A stretch of 12,076 bases of DNA from JBKHDT01 sp049974825 (GCA_049974825.1 JBNGDJ010000076.1:1-12076), one strand, 5' to 3'; numbered from the stretch's first letter, positions 1-7,805 are shown. The notes: a model not told the origin generated them from the letters alone. A program made the numbers and translations.

Positions 1-47
1 GGCATCCATGCCCCAATCGGGAATCTCTGCATTCGTGCAGAGATTCC
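1..47 (-). repeat. Partial copy of hairpin MITE-like element, family 1 (cut by window edge)
   Basis: Read on the minus strand this begins GGAATCTCTGCACGAA, forms a perfect 13-bp hairpin (GGGAATCTCTGCA, CGAA loop, TGCAGAGATTCCC), and continues into the GGGGCATGGATGCC hairpin before leaving the window. Positions 1-52 are an exact reverse complement of 12023-12074 and match the start of the full copy at 6849-7000 with one difference. The flank just outside the end is CTAA (TTAG in element orientation), as at other copies. Its identity as a non-autonomous mobile element is inferred from copy number and terminal repeats. Confidence 0.85.
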
Positions 48-132
48 CTAAAGGAAAGTTTTATGACCAAAGGTGGGCGGAGGGGGAGTTCTCCGTTGAC
101 CGCGCCGTGACCGATGTGTGCTCAGCGGAGGG

Positions 133-189
133 TCAAACCGCCATGGATGGCGGTTTGAGGTCTGCCGGGACAGGATGTCCCGTCAGACC
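133..189. repeat. Tandem hairpins of REP-like type
   Basis: Two strong dyads lie back to back. The first has a perfect 12-bp stem (TCAAACCGCCAT 133-144 with 147-158) closed over GG. The second has a 12-bp stem with one mismatch (159-171 with 177-189) around AGGAT. The first apex, CCATGGATGG, is the same as in the terminal hairpins of the elements at 494-688 and 6849-7000. The second apex (GGGACAGGATGTCCC) resembles the GGGGCAGGGATGCCCC hairpin at 7914-7929. They probably belong to another repeat family of the same style. I see no protein-coding signal here. Confidence 0.6.
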
Positions 190-190
190 G

Positions 191-313
191 GCCCTTCGAT
201 GAGCCTGTCGGGCACGGGCACGCCGAAGGGGCGCGGTCGTGGGGCGCGTTTCTTTCCCCCATTTCTTTGCGCGAACAAAGAAATGGGGTCGCCCGCCTGT
301 GATCCGGGCGGGT
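191..313. repeat. Intergenic inverted repeats
   Basis: Three further dyads follow. CCCTTCG 192-198 pairs with 224-230. A perfect 13-bp stem CCCCATTTCTTTG (257-269) pairs with 276-288 around CGCGAA. CCCGCC 292-297 pairs with 307-312. The second, with its CTTTG-CGCGAA-CAAAG core, resembles a kind of dispersed intergenic repeat I associate with GC-rich gammaproteobacteria (from memory, not searched). No reading frame here looks like a gene. Confidence 0.5.
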
Positions 314-347
314 CGAAGTGCTGGGTGTATAGCGGGCGAAACCACCC

Positions 348-488
348 TCAAACCTGTCTCAAGGCGGCTTTGACCGGGCATTGATGCGATATTTCGCCCG
401 CCTTGAAGCCTGCTGCTTCGAGCATGCGCCCTTTCATGCGGCCGAGTTTCTTTGATGTGATCTGAAAGCCTTCCTTTTCCAAACACTC
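348..488 (-). pseudogene. Possible remnant of a small protein gene, weakly SymE-like
   Basis: On the minus strand an open frame of 46 codons runs from just after a TAA at 489-491 to a TGA at 350-348. It contains the stretch GRMKGRMLEAAGFKAGE, which weakly recalls the 'L.GRWLEEAGF..G' segment of SymE-family toxins. There is no convincing start codon; TTG at 482-480 and internal ATGs are the only options. The expected SymE N-terminus is absent because the frame abuts the family 1 element that begins at 494. A 10-bp inverted repeat (332-341 with 392-401) brackets its 3' part. I do not recognise the gene with certainty. It may be a decayed fragment cut by the element, or chance coding potential. 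Confidence 0.25.
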
Positions 489-493
489 TTAAG

Positions 494-688
494 GGAAACT
501 CTGCACAAATCCATCCATGGATTTGTGGGCTGGCGCCAGCTCTAACGCGTCAGCTGGCGGAGCCCGCGTTCAGCAACGCCCGGGCCGATACACGCTCGGC
601 CCGGGCTCCGCAATTCAATGGCTTGCGCCATTGTGCACCGGGGAATCCTTGCCCGAATCGGTAATCTGAAGCACCGCGCAGAGATTCC
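494..688 (-). repeat. Hairpin MITE-like element, family 1, copy A (long, partly decayed)
   Basis: On the minus strand it starts GGAATCTCTGCGC and ends with GAGTTTCC, matching the ends of the 6849-7000 copy. Shared internal parts, in order, are: a decayed first hairpin; the CAATGGC-GCAA-GCCATTG stem-loop (633-616); the GCCCGGGCCGA...TCGGCCCGGGC stem; and a terminal hairpin with an ATGGAT apex (504-527). Relative to copy B it carries about 40 extra bases holding another hairpin (534-541 with 552-559) and the palindrome GCTGGCGCCAGC (529-540). Flanks are TTAAG and CTAG, so no clean target duplication remains. It ends about 25 bases upstream of the proposed suf -35 box. Confidence 0.8.
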
Positions 689-691
689 CTA

Positions 692-712
692 GAAAAAAAC
701 TTGGTTTTTTTC
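692..712. repeat. A-tract/T-tract hairpin upstream of the suf promoter
   Basis: GAAAAAAAC (692-700), loop TTG, then GTTTTTTTC (704-712): a perfect 9-bp stem directly outside element copy A. In either strand's transcript this would be a weak A-U stem. It could be a remnant of another repeat or an AT-rich upstream promoter element. No function can be shown. Confidence 0.45.
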
Positions 713-713
713 G

Positions 714-742
714 TGGACCAAATAGGACCTTTTTGGTACAAA
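714..742 (+). promoter_or_regulatory. Probable sigma70-type promoter of the suf operon with overlapping dyad
   Basis: A -35-like TGGACC (714-719) stands 17 bp from an extended -10, TGG-TACAAA (hexamer 737-742). Each hexamer matches the consensus at four of six bases. An imperfect dyad, GGACC-TTTTT-GGTAC (726-740), overlaps the spacer and -10, where a repressor would block polymerase. The first gene is an Rrf2 regulator, so autorepression through this dyad is a reasonable inference. The site does not match the E. coli IscR type 1 box closely. No Fur box is evident. Confidence 0.4.
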
Positions 743-780
743 TTGCATCCCAAGTTGAAACGAGGGGGCAACCGCGCGCC

Positions 781-1257
781 ATGCTGCGCATCAGCCGAAT
801 GAGCGATTATTCCATCGTGCTGCTGACCGACCTGGCCTGCCAGTCGGGCCAGCCGGTTACGGCGCGCGAACTGGCGGGCCGTACGGGCTTGGGGTTGGCC
901 ACAGTGGGCAAGCTGCTCAAGTCGCTGGCCCAGCAGGGTCTGCTCGAATCGATTCAGGGTCGGCACGGAGGCTACCGCCTGGCCCACGAGCCCGGCGAAA
1001 TCTCCCTGGCGCAAATCATCGAGGCAGTCGACGGCCCCATTGCCATGACGGACTGTGACCGGACGGATGCCGACTGTGATCGGCAGTCTTCCTGTACGAC
1101 CCGCGCGCACTGGCAGGTGATCAACCAGGCGATCCGCCGCTTGCTGACCCGCACCTCCCTCGCCGACATGTGCCGGGCCCCGGAGTTCGTGCCAGTCTGG
1201 CACGAGACGGCCGGAACCCGGACAGGCCAAATTCATGAAAACGATTGCGCACTCTGA
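781..1257 (+). CDS. Rrf2-family SUF system regulator (IscR-like)
   Basis: Predicted 158-residue transcription regulator. The N-terminal winged helix-turn-helix (about 1-70) starts MLRISRMSDYSIVLL and includes the GRHGGYRLA wing typical of Rrf2 proteins. Cys92, Cys99 and Cys105, with His110 nearby, resemble the C92/C98/C104/H107 cluster ligands of E. coli IscR, so it probably binds a [2Fe-2S] cluster. The spacing here is CX6CX5C instead of CX5CX5C. The ATG at 781 is preferred over an in-frame TTG at 733 because it begins exactly at the family N-terminus and follows GAGGGGG (762-768). It is the first gene of the operon, 19 bases before sufB, and resembles the gammaproteobacterial SUF regulator class, not cyanobacterial SufR. 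It likely represses or tunes suf according to cluster demand; this role is inferred. Confidence 0.9.
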   Translation: MLRISRMSDYSIVLLTDLACQSGQPVTARELAGRTGLGLATVGKLLKSLAQQGLLESIQGRHGGYRLAHEPGEISLAQIIEAVDGPIAMTDCDRTDADCDRQSSCTTRAHWQVINQAIRRLLTRTSLADMCRAPEFVPVWHETAGTRTGQIHENDCAL

Positions 1258-1276
1258 CCTTTCGGAGACCCATGCC

Positions 1277-2737
1277 ATGAGCAGCGAAAACCAGGAAATC
1301 GAACAACTCGTCAAGCGCGAGTACAAGTACGGTTTCACGACCGACATCGAGCAGGAAATCATCCCGGTCGGCCTTGACGAAGACGTGATCCGGATGATCT
1401 CTGCCAAGAAGAACGAGCCGGACTGGATGCTCGAATGGCGGCTCGCTGCCTACCGGCACTGGCTGGACATGAGCGAGCCGACCTGGCCCCATGTCAGCTA
1501 CCCGAAGATCGACTTCCAGGCCATCTCTTACTATGCCGCGCCCAAGAGCAAGGAGGAGCTGGACGCCGAGCGACCCAAGAGCCTGGACGAGGTCGACCCG
1601 AAGCTGCTGGAAACCTACGAGAAACTGGGCATCCCGCTGCACGAGCGGGCTGCTCTCGCCGGCGTGGCGGTTGACGCCGTGTTCGACAGCGTGTCGGTCA
1701 CCACCACCTTCCGCGAGAAGCTGGCCGAGGCGGGTGTGATCTTTTGCTCGTTTTCCGAGGCGGTTCAGGAGTATCCCGAGCTGGTCCGCAAGTATCTTGG
1801 CACGGTCGTGCCCCCGTCAGACAATTTCTACGCAGCCCTCAACTCGGCGGTTTTCTCGGACGGCTCCTTTGTCTTCATCCCAAAGGGTGTTCGCTGCCCG
1901 ATGGAGCTGTCGACCTATTTCCGGATCAACGCCCTGAACACCGGGCAGTTCGAGCGCACGCTGATCGTGGCCGAGGAAGGCGCGCATGTCAGCTACCTCG
2001 AAGGCTGCACCGCGCCGATGCGGGACGAGAACCAGCTGCACGCCGCGGTGGTCGAGCTGGTCGCGCTGGACGATGCCGAGATCAAGTACTCCACCGTTCA
2101 AAACTGGTACCCCGGGGACGAGGAAGGCAAGGGCGGCATCTACAACTTCGTCACCAAGCGCGGTGAGTGCCGCGGAGCGCGCAGCAAGATTGCCTGGACC
2201 CAGGTCGAGGCCGGGTCGGCCATCACCTGGAAGTACCCCAGCTGTATCCTGCGCGGCGACGACTCGGTCGGAGAATTCTATTCAGTGGCCGTGGGCAACA
2301 ATTTCCAGCAAATCGACAGCGGCACCAAGATGATCCACTTGGGACGCAACACCCGCAGCACCATCGTTTCCAAGGGGATCTCCGCAGGCCGGGCTTCCAA
2401 TGCCTACCGGGGCTTGGTGAAGATTCTGCCCGGGGCGCAGGGTGCGCGCAATTTTACCCAGTGCGACTCGCTGCTGATCGGTGATCGCTGTGCCGCGCAC
2501 ACTTTCCCTTATATCGAGGCGAAAAATCGCACGGCACATGTCGAGCATGAAGCAACCACTTCAAAGATCAGCGATGACCAGATCTTCTACCTCAAGAGCC
2601 GAGGGCTCAGCGAAGAAGATGCGATGAACATGATCGTCAACGGTTTCTGCAAGGAAGTGTTCAACGAACTGCCGATGGAGTTTGCCGTCGAGGCCCATGC
2701 CCTGCTTGCCGTGTCCCTGGAAGGGTCCGTGGGCTGA
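1277..2737 (+). CDS. sufB: Fe-S cluster assembly scaffold subunit SufB
   Basis: SufB is the scaffold of the cytoplasmic SufBC2D complex on which sulfide and iron are built into clusters. The 486-residue product (E. coli SufB 495) is conserved throughout. Landmarks include YLEGCTAPMRDENQLHAAV with Cys244 (counterpart of E. coli Cys254), NFTQCDS with Cys396 (counterpart of Cys405), and EHEATTSK with His424 and Glu425 (counterparts of His433/Glu434). The C-terminus ends in SLEGSVG, as in the family. ATG 1277 was chosen over ATG 1235 because GGAG lies at 1264-1267 and 1235 would overlap the regulator gene. It is followed by a 96-base gap before sufC that holds two small hairpins. All functional cysteines are present, so it should be active. 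Confidence 0.98.
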   Translation: MSSENQEIEQLVKREYKYGFTTDIEQEIIPVGLDEDVIRMISAKKNEPDWMLEWRLAAYRHWLDMSEPTWPHVSYPKIDFQAISYYAAPKSKEELDAERPKSLDEVDPKLLETYEKLGIPLHERAALAGVAVDAVFDSVSVTTTFREKLAEAGVIFCSFSEAVQEYPELVRKYLGTVVPPSDNFYAALNSAVFSDGSFVFIPKGVRCPMELSTYFRINALNTGQFERTLIVAEEGAHVSYLEGCTAPMRDENQLHAAVVELVALDDAEIKYSTVQNWYPGDEEGKGGIYNFVTKRGECRGARSKIAWTQVEAGSAITWKYPSCILRGDDSVGEFYSVAVGNNFQQIDSGTKMIHLGRNTRSTIVSKGISAGRASNAYRGLVKILPGAQGARNFTQCDSLLIGDRCAAHTFPYIEAKNRTAHVEHEATTSKISDDQIFYLKSRGLSEEDAMNMIVNGFCKEVFNELPMEFAVEAHALLAVSLEGSVG

Positions 2738-2751
2738 TCACCGGCGCGCAC

Positions 2752-2809
2752 GCCCCATTACGGGGCCACCGTCACGAGGAACAACAGACGCCCGCCCTGC
2801 TGGGCAGGG
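2752..2809. other. Two small hairpins in the sufB-sufC gap
   Basis: GCCCC (2752-2756) pairs with GGGGC (2762-2766), and CCCTGC (2795-2800) pairs with GCAGGG (2804-2809) over TGG. They lie in the largest gap within sufBCDS and could adjust message stability or relative translation of SufB and SufC. There is no T-run, so termination is unlikely. Function is speculative. Confidence 0.3.
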
Positions 2810-2833
2810 TGCTCACACACACCGGAGTAGACC

Positions 2834-3586
2834 ATGCTTGAAATCAAGAACCTGCACGCCAGCATCGACGGCAAGGAAATTCTGCGGGGCATCGACCTGT
2901 CAGTAAAGGCCGGCGAGGTGCATGCCATCATGGGGCCCAACGGGTCGGGCAAGAGTACCCTTTGCCAGGTGCTCGGTGGTCGTGATGGCTATGAAGTCAC
3001 CGAAGGACAAATCCTCTTCGAAGGCAAGGATCTGACCGAGCTGGAAACCGAGGAGCGTGCCGGCGAAGGTCTGATGATGGGCTTCCAGCACCCGGTCGAA
3101 ATTCCCGGGGTGAAGAACATCTACCTGCTCAAGGAAGCCTTCAATGCCCTGCGCAAGTACCGGGGCGAGGAAGAAGCCGACACCTTCACCTTCATGAAGC
3201 TCTTGCGCGGCAAGATGCAGCAGATGAAGATGGATGATTCCTTCCTGCACCGCGGCGTGAACGCCGGGTTTTCCGGCGGCGAGAAAAAGCGCAACGAAAT
3301 TCTCCAGATGCTTCTGCTTGAACCCAGGCTGATGCTGCTGGACGAGACCGACTCCGGCCTGGACATCGACGCGCTCAAGATCGTCTCCGACGGCGTCAAC
3401 ACCCTGCGCGACCCGAACCGGGCGATCGTTCTCGTGACGCACTACCAACGCCTGCTCGACTATATCGAGCCGGATCACGTCCACGTGCTGTACCAAGGCC
3501 GCATCGTCAAGTCCGGCGACAAGACGCTGGCCCATCGCCTCGAGAAGGAGGGCTACCAGGAGATCCTCGGGGAGGCCGCGGCATGA
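2834..3586 (+). CDS. sufC: Fe-S cluster assembly ATPase SufC
   Basis: SufC is the ABC-type ATPase of the SufBC2D complex; ATP-driven dimerisation remodels SufB-SufD during cluster assembly. The product is 250 residues, close to the family norm. Visible motifs are Walker A GPNGSGKST (34-42, Lys40), the signature FSGGEKKR (Ser147-Gly-Gly), Walker B LMLLDE (Asp170, Glu171) followed by TDSGLD, and His203 in VTHYQR. These numbers coincide with those of E. coli SufC. A GGAG ribosome site (2824-2827) precedes the ATG by six bases. It overlaps sufD by four bases (ATGA), so the two are probably translationally coupled. Confidence 0.98.
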   Translation: MLEIKNLHASIDGKEILRGIDLSVKAGEVHAIMGPNGSGKSTLCQVLGGRDGYEVTEGQILFEGKDLTELETEERAGEGLMMGFQHPVEIPGVKNIYLLKEAFNALRKYRGEEEADTFTFMKLLRGKMQQMKMDDSFLHRGVNAGFSGGEKKRNEILQMLLLEPRLMLLDETDSGLDIDALKIVSDGVNTLRDPNRAIVLVTHYQRLLDYIEPDHVHVLYQGRIVKSGDKTLAHRLEKEGYQEILGEAAA

Positions 3587-4914
3587 GCAAGCCCGCTGCG
3601 ATCACCTCCGACAGTCCCTGGCAGGAACGCTTTGCCGCGCTGAATGTCGGCTCCGGCCCTTACGCCGAGCTGCGTCGTCAGGCCTGGGCCGAATTTACCG
3701 AGCGCGGCTTTCCCGATCCCCGGGAAGAAGAATGGCGCTGGACCAACGTGCGCCCGATCGCACGCCAGCCCTTTGAGTCTGCTTCTGTCTCGGCCGTTGC
3801 CCAGGTCCCTGCCGAGCGGGTTCATGACCTGGTACCGGTGCTTTCGGACGGCCCGCTGATCGCGCTGGTGGACGGCCTGTTTCACGCGGATGCCTCCCGG
3901 CTGGACCAACTACCCGCCGGACTGACGCTGCGCCCACTTTCCACCGTCCTGGCGGAGGACCCGCAGACAGTGGCGGACCTGCTTGGACAGCAGGCCTGCG
4001 GAGAACTCAGCCGTTTCGTTTCCATGAATACGGCCCTGATGCGCGACGGCCTGGTGCTTGAGGTCGCCGACAACGTCCAGATCGACACGCCTGTCACCCT
4101 GCTGCATGCCATCGGCCTCTCCGGCCGACAGCTTGCCGCCCAGCCCCGGATTCTGATCCGGGTGGGTCGCCATGCGCGGGTGACGCTCGTCGAGCGTCTG
4201 GTCAGTGCAGAAGACAGCGCGGGCTTCAGCAATGCAGTTGCGGAAATCGAACTGGGAGAGAATGCCCGACTCGATCACGTGCTGCTCGGCGAGGCCCGGG
4301 ATGATGCCTTCAGCGTAAACGCGGTCTGGGGCCGCGTGGCCCGGGATGCGCACTACAGGAGCATGAATCTGCAGTTCGGCGGACGCCTCACCCGGGTGGA
4401 CATCAACCTGGAAGCCTCCGCCACGGGCGCGCACTGCGATCTGATCGGCCTGCAGATGCCCCGCGGTCGGGCGCACATGGACACGCACACCCGGCTGCAT
4501 CACGCGGCGGCACACACCACCAGCAACGAGCATTACCGCGCCATTGCCGATGATCGCGGCCGCGCCGTGTTCAAGGGCCGCATCCTGGTGGCCCAGGATG
4601 CGCAGAAGATCGAGGCCTACCAGTCCAGCGCCAACCTGCTGCTGTCCGATAACGCCGAGGTCGACGCCAAGCCCGAGCTTGAAATCTACGCCGACGATGT
4701 CAAGTGCAGCCATGGCGCGACCATCGGCCAGCTGGACGAAGAAGCGCTTTACTACCTGCAAAGCCGCGGCATGAGTCGGGCCCAGGCCCGCGAGATGCTG
4801 ATCTTTGGTTTTGCCGAGGAAATCATCAACCAACTCGAGTTGCCCGAACTGCGGGCACACCTGACCCGAAAGGTGGCCGGCGAACTGGCCTCGACGCTTC
4901 TGGAAGACCTCTGA
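3583..4914 (+). CDS. sufD: Fe-S cluster assembly protein SufD
   Basis: SufD is the SufB paralogue that pairs with SufB in the SufBC2D scaffold and is needed for iron acquisition in E. coli. The 443-residue product has a variable N-terminal helical region (about 1-110, with EEEWRWTNVRPI typical of SufD) and a beta-helical core. The C-terminal segment is VKCSHGATIGQLDEEALYYL, where His377 corresponds to the E. coli interface residue His360. The last 60 residues (SRGMSRAQAREMLIFGFAEEII) are the conserved helical tail. The start overlaps the sufC stop, and sufS begins four bases after its stop. It is slightly longer than E. coli SufD (423). Confidence 0.97.
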   Translation: MSKPAAITSDSPWQERFAALNVGSGPYAELRRQAWAEFTERGFPDPREEEWRWTNVRPIARQPFESASVSAVAQVPAERVHDLVPVLSDGPLIALVDGLFHADASRLDQLPAGLTLRPLSTVLAEDPQTVADLLGQQACGELSRFVSMNTALMRDGLVLEVADNVQIDTPVTLLHAIGLSGRQLAAQPRILIRVGRHARVTLVERLVSAEDSAGFSNAVAEIELGENARLDHVLLGEARDDAFSVNAVWGRVARDAHYRSMNLQFGGRLTRVDINLEASATGAHCDLIGLQMPRGRAHMDTHTRLHHAAAHTTSNEHYRAIADDRGRAVFKGRILVAQDAQKIEAYQSSANLLLSDNAEVDAKPELEIYADDVKCSHGATIGQLDEEALYYLQSRGMSRAQAREMLIFGFAEEIINQLELPELRAHLTRKVAGELASTLLEDL

Positions 4915-4918
4915 CACC

Positions 4919-6166
<1,248 letters not shown>

Positions 6167-6256
6167 CAAAACGCGACTGCAAAAACCCTGCAAAAGCCAC
6201 CCGAAGGCTTGTGCAGCGTTGCACCAACTGACATCCAAGGGGAGATTCGCGACACC

Positions 6257-6802
6257 ATGCAGCCGATGGAACGCGTCAAGATTGTCCGGGACGTGGTGGC
6301 CACCCTGGTGCCCTCCGGGCAGAAGGTGCTGATCTCTGCCGGGACGCCCGTGGACATCATGCAGGCCCTGGGCGGCAGCTTTACCATCAAGGCCCGGGGC
6401 CACCTGCTGCGGATCGAGGGCAAGGATGCCGATTCGCTCGGCAAACCGGTCCCCGAACCGCCGAGTTTGCCCGAGGGCGCCACCGACGATGACGTCGAGA
6501 AGCTGGTCTGGCAGCAGCTTGAAGATGTCTACGATCCGGAGATTCCGATCAGCATCGTCAAGCTTGGACTGGTCTACCGGGTCACGGTCAAGCCGCTGCC
6601 CGTCTCGGGGCGCCGGGTGGAAGTCGACATGACGCTGACCGCACCTGGCTGCGGCATGGGCGGGGTGATCGCCTCCGACGCCCATGCGCGTATCATGGAG
6701 ATACCCACCGTGGAGGAAGCGGCGGTAGAAATCGTGTTCGACCCGCCCTGGCATCGCGACATGATGTCCGAAGAAGCCAGACTGGCGACCGGGATGTACT
6801 GA
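6257..6802 (+). CDS. sufT: SufT, long form, DUF59/MIP18-type Fe-S maturation factor
   Basis: Predicted 181-residue protein with an N-terminal extension (about 1-75) and a C-terminal DUF59 (MIP18/PaaD-like) domain. The domain shows DVYDPEIPISIVKLGLVY (Asp93 region) and TLTAPGCGMGG with Cys132, the conserved cysteine of the family. This arrangement fits the 'long SufT' group found in SUF operons. Related proteins act in maturation of Fe-S enzymes, but the precise reaction is not settled. ATG 6257 follows AAGGGGAG (6237-6244). A non-ATG frame start at 6209 would add 16 unconserved residues. It lies 90 bases after sufS. Downstream, element copy B separates it from the Rieske gene. Confidence 0.9.
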   Translation: MQPMERVKIVRDVVATLVPSGQKVLISAGTPVDIMQALGGSFTIKARGHLLRIEGKDADSLGKPVPEPPSLPEGATDDDVEKLVWQQLEDVYDPEIPISIVKLGLVYRVTVKPLPVSGRRVEVDMTLTAPGCGMGGVIASDAHARIMEIPTVEEAAVEIVFDPPWHRDMMSEEARLATGMY

Positions 6803-6848
6803 ATTTTCCAGCCCGCAGGCCCTTGCCGGGGCGGTCGAACATGCTTAG

Positions 6849-7000
6849 GGAATCTCTGCACGAATGCAGAGATTCCCGATTGGGGCATGGACGCCCCAAC
6901 GCACAATGGCGTAAGCCATTGAATTGCGGAGCCCGGGCCGAGCATGTATCGGCCCGGGCGTGTCTGCACGAAGCCATGGATGGCTTCGTGCAGAGTTTCC
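6849..7000 (+). repeat. Hairpin MITE-like element, family 1, copy B (complete, 152 bp)
   Basis: Terminal inverted repeats GGAATCTCTGCACGAA and, at the far end read in reverse, GGAAACTCTGCACGAA match at 15 of 16 bases. TTAG flanks both sides (6845-6848 and 7001-7004), a likely 4-bp target duplication of the YTAR type known for IS5-group elements. Five hairpins fill it: 6848-6877; 6880-6899; 6904-6921 with a GTAA loop; 6931-6959 (11-bp GC stem); and 6964-6993 (14-bp stem, CCATGGATGG apex). It encodes no protein and would need a transposase in trans. It lies inside the suf operon, so it should be transcribed with it. Confidence 0.88.
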
Positions 7001-7061
7001 TTAGCGGTTATGTCGCCCCGGAAATACCCATTACCCTTCCCGCCCACCGCCGGAGTACAGC

Positions 7062-7382
7062 ATGACCAACTGGATTGACGTGGACGCCGAACAAGCCATT
7101 GCCCCCGGGGAGTACCGGGTGGTGGAAACCGACGATGGCGATATTCTGATCGTCAACGATGACGGGACGTTTCATGCCATCGAGGACCGCTGTTCGCACC
7201 AGGACCTCGCCCTGTCCGGCGGTCCGGTGGCGGACGGCACCATTACCTGCCCCTGGCATGGGGCCGAATTCTGCCTGCGCAGCGGTGCGGCACTCTCGGC
7301 GCCGGCTTACGAAGACATTCACCGGTTTCCGGTCCGTGTCGAGAATGGCATCGTCCAGGTTCAGGATGACCGATTCGACTGA
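7062..7382 (+). CDS. Rieske-type [2Fe-2S] ferredoxin
   Basis: A 106-residue soluble Rieske protein without signal peptide or membrane segment. It has both ligand boxes, Cys44-X-His46 (CSHQD) and Cys63-X2-His66 (CPWHGAEF), and matches the small ferredoxin subunits of non-heme iron oxygenases (NirD/BphF-like fold). GGAG at 7052-7055 is six bases before the ATG. No oxygenase gene is nearby. Its place between sufT and the A-type carrier suggests either an electron donor for cluster assembly or a resident client of the pathway; both are inference. The gene follows element copy B by 61 bases. Confidence 0.92.
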   Translation: MTNWIDVDAEQAIAPGEYRVVETDDGDILIVNDDGTFHAIEDRCSHQDLALSGGPVADGTITCPWHGAEFCLRSGAALSAPAYEDIHRFPVRVENGIVQVQDDRFD

Positions 7383-7412
7383 TCCATCCGAATCAGGAGG
7401 CATTTGCTTAAC

Positions 7413-7805
7413 ATGAGCGAGCAAGCAGCACAGATCGAGGCCGGCCTCGCCAGGGCCGCCGCCCTGCCCCCCGAACAGGCATTGCGCATGACCGAGCGCG
7501 CCATCCGGCATGTACGCAGCGAACTGAGCAAGTCCGAGGATGCCCTCGGACTTCGCCTGGGCACCCGCAAGTCCGGATGCTCGGGCTGGGCCTATCTCAT
7601 TGACCTGGCCACCGAACCCCGCCCGGATGACCTGGTATTCACTTTCGAAGACGACGTCCGTGTGTTCGTGGACGCGGACGCCATGGATGTGCTCAGCGGT
7701 ACCGAAGTGGATTTCGTGACCGAGGGGCTTTCGCGCATGCTCAAGTTCAACAATCCCAATGTGACCGACACTTGTGGTTGCGGCGAGAGCTTTGCAGTCG
7801 GCTGA
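7413..7805 (+). CDS. sufA: A-type Fe-S carrier protein (SufA/IscA family)
   Basis: HesB/IscA-type carrier of 130 residues that would accept clusters from SufBC2D and pass them to apo-proteins. The three conserved cysteines are present: Cys56 in SGCSGWAY and Cys121/Cys123 in TCGCGESF, matching E. coli IscA Cys35/99/101. The N-terminus is about 20 residues longer than IscA, and the residue after CSG is Trp where Met or Phe is more common. ATG 7413 is 12 bases after a perfect AGGAGG (7395-7400). An in-frame TTG at 7404 is too close to that site. It is the last suf gene, 30 bases after the Rieske gene. The name sufA rests on operon position; iscA-like would be equally fair. Confidence 0.9.
   Translation: MSEQAAQIEAGLARAAALPPEQALRMTERAIRHVRSELSKSEDALGLRLGTRKSGCSGWAYLIDLATEPRPDDLVFTFEDDVRVFVDADAMDVLSGTEVDFVTEGLSRMLKFNNPNVTDTCGCGESFAVG

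Noticed and set aside
8..202. Short open frames beginning MPQSGISAFVQRFPK, seen at 8, near 6900 and near 12060
   Set aside because: The shared peptide is only the translation of the family 1 repeat end on one strand. The frames diverge immediately outside the repeat and lack ribosome sites.
1235..1276. Upstream ATG for sufB adding 14 residues
   Set aside because: It overlaps the regulator gene and the added residues are not part of SufB. GGAG at 1264-1267 fits the ATG at 1277.
550..1407. Long minus-strand open frame antisense to the regulator and sufB
   Set aside because: It is a shadow of the GC-rich coding strand and runs through repeat sequence. The composition is unlike a protein and the plus-strand genes are clearly homologous.
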